This document shows, piece by piece, positions 1 to 5,517 of a stretch of DNA of 7,580 nt (its first letter is position 1; every line of letters starts with the position of its first letter). A program made the position numbers and the translations under genes. Source of the DNA: an uncultured Bacilli bacterium (GTDB taxonomy: Bacteria > Bacillota_I > Bacilli_A > RF39 > UBA660); NCBI GenBank assembly GCA_910584305.1, contig CAJTZW010000027.1, positions 1 through 7,580 on the forward strand, written 5' to 3'. Under the pieces are notes generated by a model, which was given only the letters and a program-made list of their open reading frames with translations, was not told the DNA's origin and made no database searches.

Positions 1-63
1 GTCGTGATTATAATATCATATATTTTTCAATTTGACAAAACTTAGATAAACATATATTTATGA

Positions 64-94
64 TTTAAAAAATATGTCGAATTATGACATATTT
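64..94 (-). terminator. Rho-independent terminator of the ackA/small-ORF unit
   Basis: Bases 70-78 and 86-94 form a perfect 9-bp inverted repeat (AAATATGTC / GACATATTT) around a 7-base loop. Read on the minus strand, the second arm runs into six T's (72-67). The hairpin overlaps the stop codon of the small ORF at 93-95, so termination follows directly on the end of translation. On the plus strand there is no comparable T tract. The stem is AT-rich, so its strength is uncertain. Confidence 0.65.
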
Positions 95-344
95 ATTTCT
101 TGGTATTATGATAATAATTAAATTCTGCAATTTCTTGTAATATATACTCTATTTCTTCATCCTCTTCAAATTGTTCTAGTAAATATAGTAATTCATGAAT
201 ATCTTTGCATGTTTTATATGGAATCTGATGTTCATCTAAAATTTCTATTTGTTCTTCATTTAAATATATGCCACCGCCGACATTCTTGTGTAGCAATCGA
301 TGATAATCTATATTATCAATACTATTTTTTAATTGTTCATCCAT
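93..344 (-). CDS. Small acidic hypothetical protein downstream of ackA
   Basis: Unrecognised 83-residue protein; no function can be assigned. It is acidic, with an EEDEEIE cluster near residues 60-66, and has no signal peptide or membrane segment, so it is probably cytosolic. The middle (about residues 25-60) contains the stretch YLNEEQIEIL and a second predicted helix (DIHELLYLLEQF), and the N-terminal part holds a GGG turn at residues 23-25. Start: the ATG at 344 lies only 5 bases after the ackA stop, and its ribosome binding site AGGA (357-354) is formed by the last codons of ackA, 8 bases from the ATG. This indicates co-transcription and probable translational coupling with ackA. A terminator hairpin overlaps its stop codon. 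The clear binding site and terminator make it a real gene; its link to acetate metabolism is only positional. Confidence 0.75.
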   Translation of the reverse strand: MDEQLKNSIDNIDYHRLLHKNVGGGIYLNEEQIEILDEHQIPYKTCKDIHELLYLLEQFEEDEEIEYILQEIAEFNYYHNTKK

Positions 345-349
345 ATATA

Positions 350-1537
350 TTATCCTAGTGTTTGGTAGGTATCTCTTGCAATCATTAATTCTTCATCAGT
401 TGCAATTACATAACAAGGAATTTCTGATTCTTCTGAAGTAATAAGCCCTTCTTTTCCTTTTCGAACCAAAGTTTCCTCATTTTTTTGTTCATCAATTACA
501 ATTCCAATTGGCCATAATTTCTTTAAAGTTTCTCTACGTATAATTGTATCGTTTTCTCCTCCACCTGCAGTAAAGCAAATGGCATCTACAGTTCCTAATT
601 TCATATAGTATGCTGCAATATAATCAACAATTTTATTTGTATACATATCAACAGCAAGCACTGCCTTCTGTTCTTTTGCTACAAATGCTCTATCAATATC
701 CCTTAAATCACTCATTCCAGAGATTCCTACTAATCCACTTTCTTTATTTAAAATCGTATCTATCTCATGGATTGTCATTCCCGTTTTTTTCATAATGTGT
801 TCTATCATACTATAGTCAATATCCCCAGAGCGCGTCCCCATCATAATCCCAGCATTTGGAGTAAATCCCATAGATGTATCTATGCAGGCACCATTCTTTA
901 TTGCAGATATACTGGCCCCATTTCCAATATGACATATAATGATATTTACATCTTGTTTTCCTAATATTTGTTGCATTGCACTTGTAACATATTGATGGCT
1001 CAGCCCATGAAATCCATATTTTCTTACATGATACTTTGTATACCATTCATATGGAACTGGATATAAGTATGTATCTTCTTTTATCGTTTGATGAAATGCT
1101 GTATCAAAGCATGCTACTTCAACGGCTCCCGGAATCGCGCTTATGAATGCTTTAATCCCCATAAGGCTTGCAGGATTATGTAGTGGAGCTAAATCAGATA
1201 GCTCTTCAATTTCCATTATGACACGATCTGTAATTTTTACAGAGTGAGAATAAAAATTACCTCCATGGACAATTCGATGACCTACTGCTTTAATTTCTTT
1301 TAGATCTTCTACAATATGTTCACTTTTTAATTCTTCTAAAAGAATTGAAACTGCGGTTTTATGGTTTGGGATAGAGGCCTCTTTTTGTAGTTTATTTTCC
1401 CCGATACGAATGTTATAGGAGCTTCCCTCTAATCCAATTCGCTCAAACATTCCCTTCATTAATAGTTTTTCTTCTGGCATTTCATATACTCTAAATTTTA
1501 GAGAAGAACTCCCAGCATTTACAGATAATATTTTCAT
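350..1537 (-). CDS. ackA: Acetate kinase AckA
   Basis: Catalyses acetyl phosphate + ADP = acetate + ATP, usually the ATP-yielding last step of acetate fermentation with phosphotransacetylase; cytosolic. The protein is 395 residues, the usual family length. Seen in it: the ASKHA-fold N-terminal signature NAGSSSLKF (residues 7-15, with Asn7), GHRIVHGG (86-93, Arg88), FDTAFH (144-149, catalytic Asp145), YGFHGLSH (174-181), HIGNGAS (203-209), MGTRSGD (233-239, Arg236), TAGGGEND (323-330) and TDEEL (380-384). These match known acetate kinase active-site motifs. Start: an ATG seven codons upstream (1558-1556) gives a 402-residue frame, but it lies against the -10 box and the strong ribosome binding site lies inside that extension. 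The ATG at 1537 gives the canonical MKILSVNAGSSS start. The usual SS in the GISGxSSDLRD loop is a single Ser here. No pta gene is in the window. Confidence 0.97.
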   Translation of the reverse strand: MKILSVNAGSSSLKFRVYEMPEEKLLMKGMFERIGLEGSSYNIRIGENKLQKEASIPNHKTAVSILLEELKSEHIVEDLKEIKAVGHRIVHGGNFYSHSVKITDRVIMEIEELSDLAPLHNPASLMGIKAFISAIPGAVEVACFDTAFHQTIKEDTYLYPVPYEWYTKYHVRKYGFHGLSHQYVTSAMQQILGKQDVNIIICHIGNGASISAIKNGACIDTSMGFTPNAGIMMGTRSGDIDYSMIEHIMKKTGMTIHEIDTILNKESGLVGISGMSDLRDIDRAFVAKEQKAVLAVDMYTNKIVDYIAAYYMKLGTVDAICFTAGGGENDTIIRRETLKKLWPIGIVIDEQKNEETLVRKGKEGLITSEESEIPCYVIATDEELMIARDTYQTLG

Positions 1538-1542
1538 ACAAT

Positions 1543-1552
1543 CTCTCCTTTT
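1543..1552 (-). promoter_or_regulatory. Ribosome binding site that decides the ackA start
   Basis: On the minus strand the sequence AAAAGGAGAG is followed by five bases (ATTGT) and the ATG at 1537-1535. It is an excellent Shine-Dalgarno sequence at good spacing for that ATG. It lies inside the coding sequence if the upstream ATG at 1558 is used, which argues for the shorter protein. Confidence 0.85.
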
Positions 1553-1556
1553 ATTC

Positions 1557-1585
1557 ATTATAACCTCTTTATTCTAAATATACAA
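1557..1585 (-). promoter_or_regulatory. Sigma-A type promoter of ackA
   Basis: On the minus strand TTGTAT (1585-1580) is separated by exactly 17 bases from a perfect TATAAT (1562-1557). Transcription would start near 1550, leaving a leader of only about 13 bases that is mostly ribosome binding site. The -10 box shares bases with the upstream in-frame ATG (TATAATG), so that ATG would not be in the transcript. With the terminator just upstream, this makes ackA plus the small ORF an independent transcription unit. Confidence 0.75.
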
Positions 1586-1597
1586 CTTTATCATATG

Positions 1598-1627
1598 AAA
1601 AAAGAAAATATCTCTGATACTTTCTTT
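1598..1627 (-). terminator. Rho-independent terminator after the pilin-like gene
   Basis: Bases 1601-1612 and 1616-1627 pair over 12 positions, all Watson-Crick except one G-U wobble in the minus-strand RNA, around a 3-base loop. On the minus strand the hairpin ends TTTCTTT and continues with three more T's (1600-1598). It lies 25 bases past the pilin-like stop codon and just upstream of the ackA promoter. Confidence 0.7.
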
Positions 1628-1651
1628 GCATGACATTGATTCTTAGAAATC

Positions 1652-2473
1652 TTATTCTACATTTACTAAATAGGATTCCCCTAAGTACTCAATTTTATCA
1701 TATCCAGTCTGTGTACTACCTGCCACAGCAATTACTTTAAAATTCATATACGATGGTAGTGACACTTCAGATGTAACTTTATAGTATCCAGCTATATACG
1801 TATAGGTCGTATTGGAGTCTACCTTTATAGACATTTCTGTTGGAAAATATAATATTTGATCTACAACTAAATGTCCTTCCCTAGTCCCATTGATTGATGC
1901 GGTAATATAACCTGAAGCAGTAGATAATTCGTCTACCTCGCCAATATAATCATTCGCTATCTTAACAGCATCACTCGCGTCTTTTAATTCTACTTTGGGT
2001 ACTTCAGGCTCAATAGGCGGTTCTACTCCTCCTCCACCAGGTGTTTCTGGTGTTGTCGTACCATCACAAGAAATGTCTTCAATCTCTTTTAAATCTGTTG
2101 TTGTAGCATTTTTACCATCATAATGTATAATATATCCATCCATTTTAATAGATGCTTCTGTAACTAGTCCAGCATCACCTATACAAATATTTCCTTCTGT
2201 TGGTGTGGATCCTTTCAATTTAATATCTAAATCTTCTTTTAGTTTTTCTACACTATATTTTCCACTACTATAACTAGCTCCGCTATGATGCAACATATAT
2301 GTTGCTAATTTGGTCTCTACTTCACTTACATAACTGTATGTACTTGTACTTGCAGATCCTTTTCTAGAACTTTCTATCGTATTTAATACCATTGGTACTG
2401 CTATAAGCGCAATAATGGCCAGTATAACAATAACTGCAAGTAATTCTATTAATGTAAATCCTTGTTTTTTCAT
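1652..2473 (-). CDS. Type IV pilin-like (prepilin) surface protein with a C-terminal extension
   Basis: Probable exported, pilin-like surface protein of 273 residues. The N-terminus is a textbook class III prepilin signal: MKKQG then FTLIELLAVI, with Gly5 before the expected prepilin peptidase cut, Phe6 as the mature first residue and Glu10 as the conserved Glu+5. A hydrophobic helix runs to about residue 30. Residues about 31-137 form a small first domain with only two cysteines (Cys97, Cys136), which could form a disulfide. A Thr/Pro/Gly/Glu-rich linker (about 138-160) leads to a second domain (about 161-273) that I do not recognise. Its beta-rich, Tyr/Thr/Val-rich look resembles secreted domains. 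Typical minor pilins of the ComG type are much shorter (about 100-150 residues). No prepilin peptidase, assembly ATPase or platform protein is in the window, so it may be an orphan or use machinery elsewhere. The ribosome binding site AGGAG (2488-2484) lies 10 bases before the ATG. Confidence 0.85.
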   Translation of the reverse strand: MKKQGFTLIELLAVIVILAIIALIAVPMVLNTIESSRKGSASTSTYSYVSEVETKLATYMLHHSGASYSSGKYSVEKLKEDLDIKLKGSTPTEGNICIGDAGLVTEASIKMDGYIIHYDGKNATTTDLKEIEDISCDGTTTPETPGGGGVEPPIEPEVPKVELKDASDAVKIANDYIGEVDELSTASGYITASINGTREGHLVVDQILYFPTEMSIKVDSNTTYTYIAGYYKVTSEVSLPSYMNFKVIAVAGSTQTGYDKIEYLGESYLVNVE

Positions 2474-2499
2474 AAAAATACATCTCCTATTCTAGGTAT

Positions 2500-2528
2500 A
2501 GTTTAACATATTAATTCTTTAAAAGCAA
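2500..2528 (-). promoter_or_regulatory. Possible weak promoter of the pilin-like gene
   Basis: On the minus strand TTGCTT (2528-2523) is 17 bases from TAAACT (2505-2500). The predicted start near 2493 would give a leader of about 20 bases containing the ribosome binding site. The -10 match is only 4 of 6. A TATAAT at 2533-2528 lacks a good -35. The exact promoter is therefore uncertain. Confidence 0.35.
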
Positions 2529-2565
2529 TTATATTACCTATATCTGATAAGATTTGACATTTTCA

Positions 2566-2591
2566 CTCAAAGAAAAAGTACTATGTACTTT
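2566..2591 (-). terminator. Likely terminator of the rhomboid gene
   Basis: Bases 2575-2581 and 2585-2591 form a 7-bp perfect inverted repeat (AAAGTAC / GTACTTT) around a 3-base loop. On the minus strand it is followed by TTCTTT. The upstream arm uses the two A's of the rhomboid stop codon (2592-2590). The stem is short and AT-rich, so termination may be partial, allowing some read-through into the pilin-like gene. Confidence 0.45.
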
Positions 2592-3741
2592 ATATCCAAA
2601 TCATATAACTTAAAAATGCAACTAAGATTGCTAAAACAATCCATCCATTTATTTTTTCAAAATTACTTGATTTATATTTAACTCCAAGTGCAATGGATGC
2701 CAGGGCTCCACCTATCAGCCCTCCTATATGTGCTGCATTATCAATACCATGGCTTGCAAAGCCTATAAATAAATTTAAAATAATTAATGGTATAATTTGT
2801 GACTTTATAACTGTTCCTAAGTAAATTCGATAATGATATCCAAAATATAGTAGTGCTCCAAATAAACCAAAGATGGCTCCACTTGCTCCGACTGTTAGTC
2901 CATTTGTAAATAGGATAGAAAATAAATTGCCAATAATTCCACTTAATATATATATACATAAAAATTTTGTTTTTCCAAAGAAACTTTCCAATTGAGAACC
3001 TACAATATATAGCGAGTACATATTGCATAGTAGGTGCAAGATTCCAACGTGAAGAAAAATACTTGTTACAAGTCGCCATACTTCTCCTAGTTTTACAAGT
3101 GGTGCATAATTGGCCCCAAATCTTAACAAAGTAAGAGCATCTGTACTACCATTTCCAAAAATATACATACATAAGAAACATAGAACATTTAGTGCAATTA
3201 GAATATATGTTATAATCGGTTTTTTCATTTTGAATAGATCTTCTGCCTTCATAGATTCTTCTGCATTCTTTTTTGTGATATCTTGTGTAATTTTCATGAA
3301 TAGCTCCGCACCTTTTTCTTTAAAATTCGTTTTGTTTGTAATTGTTGGGAATTCTTTTAATAGAAAATCATATTTCTTCAAGTCTTTAATATTCTTGATA
3401 TCAATCGAATCCATGCGATCTACATGCATATAGTCTTCAATAGTTGTACTCTCTCCTAAATTAATAAATATATTTAGTATATTCATATTCATAGACAATG
3501 TTTTCTTTTGAATCTTTTTTGCGATATGTTTTGTTCTAAAGGCGTCATATTCTAGCTGCTCATTATTATGAATATAATTAGAGATAATTCTTACAATTTT
3601 ATAGGATCCTTCCAAATTCTCTAGCCATATTTCATTCTTTGCCCCATGCAAGACAATAGGACTATATCCTTGTTCTGTAATGAAAAAATGCAGTAACATC
3701 ATAACCAATTCATCATTTTTATCTATAATAACTTCTTTCAT
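2590..3741 (-). CDS. Rhomboid family intramembrane serine protease with an N-terminal cytoplasmic domain
   Basis: Intramembrane serine protease (383 residues) that would cleave transmembrane segments of other membrane proteins. The rhomboid core occupies about residues 173-355. The Trp-Arg pair of the L1 loop is in EVWRLVTSIF (Trp222, Arg223). HLLCN (236-240) carries the conserved His and Asn of helix 2. GASGAIFG (285-292) holds the nucleophile Ser287, and NAAHIGG (335-341) holds the catalytic His338. About seven hydrophobic segments are visible, starting near 175, 225, 258, 282, 314, 335 and 366, which fits the 6+1 topology. Residues 1-170 are soluble, charged and unrecognised; Bacillus YqgP also has an N-terminal cytoplasmic domain, but I cannot show homology. 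Start: ATG at 3741 with AAAGGAG (3755-3749) seven bases upstream. It is divergent from the tspO-like gene and has its own promoter. The pilin-like gene follows after 116 bases; the substrate is unknown. Confidence 0.92.
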   Translation of the reverse strand: MKEVIIDKNDELVMMLLHFFITEQGYSPIVLHGAKNEIWLENLEGSYKIVRIISNYIHNNEQLEYDAFRTKHIAKKIQKKTLSMNMNILNIFINLGESTTIEDYMHVDRMDSIDIKNIKDLKKYDFLLKEFPTITNKTNFKEKGAELFMKITQDITKKNAEESMKAEDLFKMKKPIITYILIALNVLCFLCMYIFGNGSTDALTLLRFGANYAPLVKLGEVWRLVTSIFLHVGILHLLCNMYSLYIVGSQLESFFGKTKFLCIYILSGIIGNLFSILFTNGLTVGASGAIFGLFGALLYFGYHYRIYLGTVIKSQIIPLIILNLFIGFASHGIDNAAHIGGLIGGALASIALGVKYKSSNFEKINGWIVLAILVAFLSYMIWI

Positions 3742-3767
3742 ATAATTCTCCTTTATTGCGTAATAAT

Positions 3768-3796
3768 ATTGTAATACATTTCATATAGTTAGTAAA
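3768..3796 (-). promoter_or_regulatory. Sigma-A type promoter of the rhomboid gene
   Basis: On the minus strand TTTACT (3796-3791) is 17 bases from TACAAT (3773-3768). Transcription would start near 3761, giving a leader of about 20 bases that contains AAAGGAG. The -35 box overlaps, on the other strand, the ribosome binding site of the divergent tspO-like gene. Confidence 0.6.
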
Positions 3797-3802
3797 GAGG
3801 TG
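3794..3802 (+). promoter_or_regulatory. Ribosome binding site that decides the TTG start of the tspO-like gene
   Basis: AAAGAGGTG is close to the consensus AAAGGAGGTG and lies 6 bases before the TTG at 3809. The upstream in-frame GTG at 3800 is itself the last three bases of this site and would have no binding site of its own, so TTG is the better start. Confidence 0.7.
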
Positions 3803-3808
3803 TTCGAT

Positions 3809-4264
3809 TTGAAAAAACTATTTAATTTTATAATTTGCCTGCTTCCTTGGTTTGTTAGTGGTACTCTCTTTTCTTCTACGATAGACTACTTTGATACACT
3901 GCATCTACCATGGTTCGCACTTCCAAAATTCCTTTATGGAATTGTATGGACAATTTTATATATATGTATTGCTCTTTCTAGTTATAAAATATATTCTAGG
4001 AATCACCCAAAACATATTCAAGGGTATAATCAAGCTCTTTTAAGCAACTATATCTTTAATCAATTGTATTTATTCTTTATGTTTTTTCTCAAAAATCCTT
4101 TTTTAGGATTTGTAGATTGTGTTGTAATTTTAATCACTTCATTATTTTTATACTATGAGACAAAAGAATTGGACGAAAGTGCTGCCAAATTGCTACTACC
4201 TTATGTATTTTTTAATCTGTATGCGATGATTTTGTCTCTTTCTATTTATTTCATGAATTTTTAA
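3809..4264 (+). CDS. tspO: TspO/MBR family membrane protein
   Basis: Small integral membrane protein of the TspO/peripheral benzodiazepine receptor family, 151 residues from the TTG start, the usual length. Family members bind tetrapyrroles and are linked to stress and porphyrin responses; the role here is not shown. Five hydrophobic helices are visible near residues 5-23, 39-59, 77-94, 98-116 and 126-148. Family-like motifs are LPWFALPKFLYGIVWTILY (33-51, like the PPxWxFGPVWTxLY signature), NQLYLFF (84-90, at the place of the WxxLFF motif) and LLLPYVFFNLYAMIL (128-142, like LLxPYxxWxxFAxxLN). Some aromatic positions of the last two motifs, including the usual Trp, are changed, so ligand binding may differ. 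It is the only plus-strand gene here, divergent from the rhomboid and convergent with the deacetylase, sharing the TTAA at its stop. No convincing promoter was found in the 67 bases upstream. Confidence 0.82.
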   Translation: MKKLFNFIICLLPWFVSGTLFSSTIDYFDTLHLPWFALPKFLYGIVWTILYICIALSSYKIYSRNHPKHIQGYNQALLSNYIFNQLYLFFMFFLKNPFLGFVDCVVILITSLFLYYETKELDESAAKLLLPYVFFNLYAMILSLSIYFMNF

Positions 4265-5517
4265 CTAATATAGTTGATGAATGTATTTAAAGAAATATTA
4301 CTTTGGATTGGATATCTTGGAATTGCGTATTTATTAGAATTTCTAGTAGCCTTATAACCTCCACCAGCAAAGGCAACTTTAAATCCTGCTTCTTTAACAA
4401 TATTAATAGCGCTGTCATTGTATGCATAAAATGGATAGCAAAAGGCATTGGTGCTACCTGTGATAATAGCAGACTGTTTTAAATCTGCAAGAGCTACATC
4501 ATGTGTTGAACATAACATTCTAGCTCCTCTTGTCACACCAGAGCAAAATCCTTCATTATGCATATCATGGGTATGGCTTTCAACATCTAAATAATCTGAT
4601 TTGTAATTGTTGATATCCCACCAACCTGTGATTAGAAATAATGTAGCATGTGCTTCATACTTTTCTAATAGAGGAATTAATTTATTTCCGTTGTGAGCTC
4701 CTGTTCCCATGGCCCCATCATCAATTGTTAACAGAACAGACTTTTCTGGTAATTCTATCTGCCCATACATCCAACGTACAAATTCATCCATCGTCAATGT
4801 TTTATAGCCATTGTCTTTCAAATATTTTAATTGCTCTTCAAACTTTGTCGTACTTAAACAAATACTTTCATTACAACTTTCTCCTTCTCCATAGAAAAAA
4901 TGATAATTTAAAACAGCTATTCCTTGAGATGTTATCAGCACCTTCTTTTTGACTTCTACTTCTCTTTGCTTTGTGGTTACATTCCCACTTGTATCTGTTG
5001 CTGTATAAGTAATCGTATATGTCCCTTCTGTATTTGTATCTAAAGTGCTATCTACTACTACTTTATCTGTTATATCCCCATCATAATTGTCTACTGCGCT
5101 ATATCCTGGGTCTTCCCATGACTCTCCTATATAAATCGTATACTTGTCTTCTCCACTCAAGGTGAGTTCAGGAACTATCTTATCTACCACTATAATTTTT
5201 CTTTTTTCGCTATTTTTCTTATGTTTATATACTACTTCATACGTGATATTATATTCACCAATTTTGCTTGTATCTACATCCCCATTTATTTTCATTTGAT
5301 TGGTAATATCTTTTTTTCGAAAGGTTGCTTTTGCACCCTCATCTTTATATTCACTAAACACTTCTACCTGTATTTCTTTCTCCCCATTTAATGTAATCTC
5401 TATTTTATTTATATAATCTAAATATAGTGTTTGATATACGATATACCCTCCTGCTACCAATACAATCAACCCTACTACCAGCCAACACCATTTATATTTA
5501 TGTAATATTGTTTTCAT
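4261..5517 (-). CDS. Membrane-anchored polysaccharide deacetylase (CE4) with two Ig-like DUF5011 domains
   Basis: Surface enzyme (418 residues) expected to remove N- or O-acetyl groups from a cell-wall or surface polysaccharide. Layout: short cytoplasmic tail, membrane anchor about residues 12-31, two Ig-like DUF5011-type repeats (about 38-112 and 114-189; the second has the hallmark EDPGYSAVDNYDGDIT), then the CE4 catalytic domain (about 197-418). Catalytic motifs: TIDDG (264-268) with base Asp266 and metal ligand Asp267; SHTHDMH (314-320), where His315 and His320 fit the H-x4-H metal site of PgaB/IcaB-type enzymes; FCYPFYAYND (359-368); and EAGFKVAFAGG (376-386). Cysteine pairs 215/220 and 325/336 may form disulfides outside the cell. 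It overlaps the upstream rluD-like gene by 4 bases (ATGA), with its binding site AAAGGAG (5534-5528) inside that gene, so it is the last gene of the lspA operon. The actual glycan is not shown. Confidence 0.9.
   Translation of the reverse strand: MKTILHKYKWCWLVVGLIVLVAGGYIVYQTLYLDYINKIEITLNGEKEIQVEVFSEYKDEGAKATFRKKDITNQMKINGDVDTSKIGEYNITYEVVYKHKKNSEKRKIIVVDKIVPELTLSGEDKYTIYIGESWEDPGYSAVDNYDGDITDKVVVDSTLDTNTEGTYTITYTATDTSGNVTTKQREVEVKKKVLITSQGIAVLNYHFFYGEGESCNESICLSTTKFEEQLKYLKDNGYKTLTMDEFVRWMYGQIELPEKSVLLTIDDGAMGTGAHNGNKLIPLLEKYEAHATLFLITGWWDINNYKSDYLDVESHTHDMHNEGFCSGVTRGARMLCSTHDVALADLKQSAIITGSTNAFCYPFYAYNDSAINIVKEAGFKVAFAGGGYKATRNSNKYAIPRYPIQSNISLNTFINYIS

Noticed and set aside
17..59. Direct repeat CATATATTT (17-25 and 51-59)
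   Set aside because: Only nine AT-rich bases with two copies; not distinguishable from chance.
32..60. Perfect plus-strand TTGACA with TATTTA 17 bases on
   Set aside because: The -10 is poor and transcription would run at once into the hairpin at 70-94 and antisense to the small ORF; likely chance in AT-rich DNA.
610..1046. Open frames inside ackA on both strands (610-795 and 767-964 plus, 816-1046 minus)
   Set aside because: They lie wholly within the confident ackA gene, have no ribosome binding sites that stand out and encode low-quality, Cys/Tyr/His-rich sequence.
2554..2584. Plus-strand TTGACA with TACTAT 19 bases on, antisense to the rhomboid gene
   Set aside because: The spacing is too long and no plus-strand gene follows.
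2741..3433. Frames opposite or within the rhomboid gene (2741-3079 minus, 3110-3433 plus)
   Set aside because: Shadows of the rhomboid coding sequence, with no family resemblance.
3784..3789. TATAGT as the -10 box of the tspO-like gene
   Set aside because: No acceptable -35 at 16-18 bases upstream and no extended -10, so not listed as a promoter.
4262..4275. Short inverted repeat AACTA/TAGTT after the tspO-like stop, as a terminator
   Set aside because: The stem is only 5 bp and no T tract follows on either strand.
4650..4952. Plus-strand frame inside the deacetylase gene
   Set aside because: Antisense shadow of conserved catalytic-domain coding sequence, without a binding site or promoter.
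5514..5517. Use of TGA as tryptophan (Mycoplasma-type code), which would extend the rluD product
   Set aside because: The tryptophans checked are TGG, and the TGA is part of a standard ATGA stop/start overlap.
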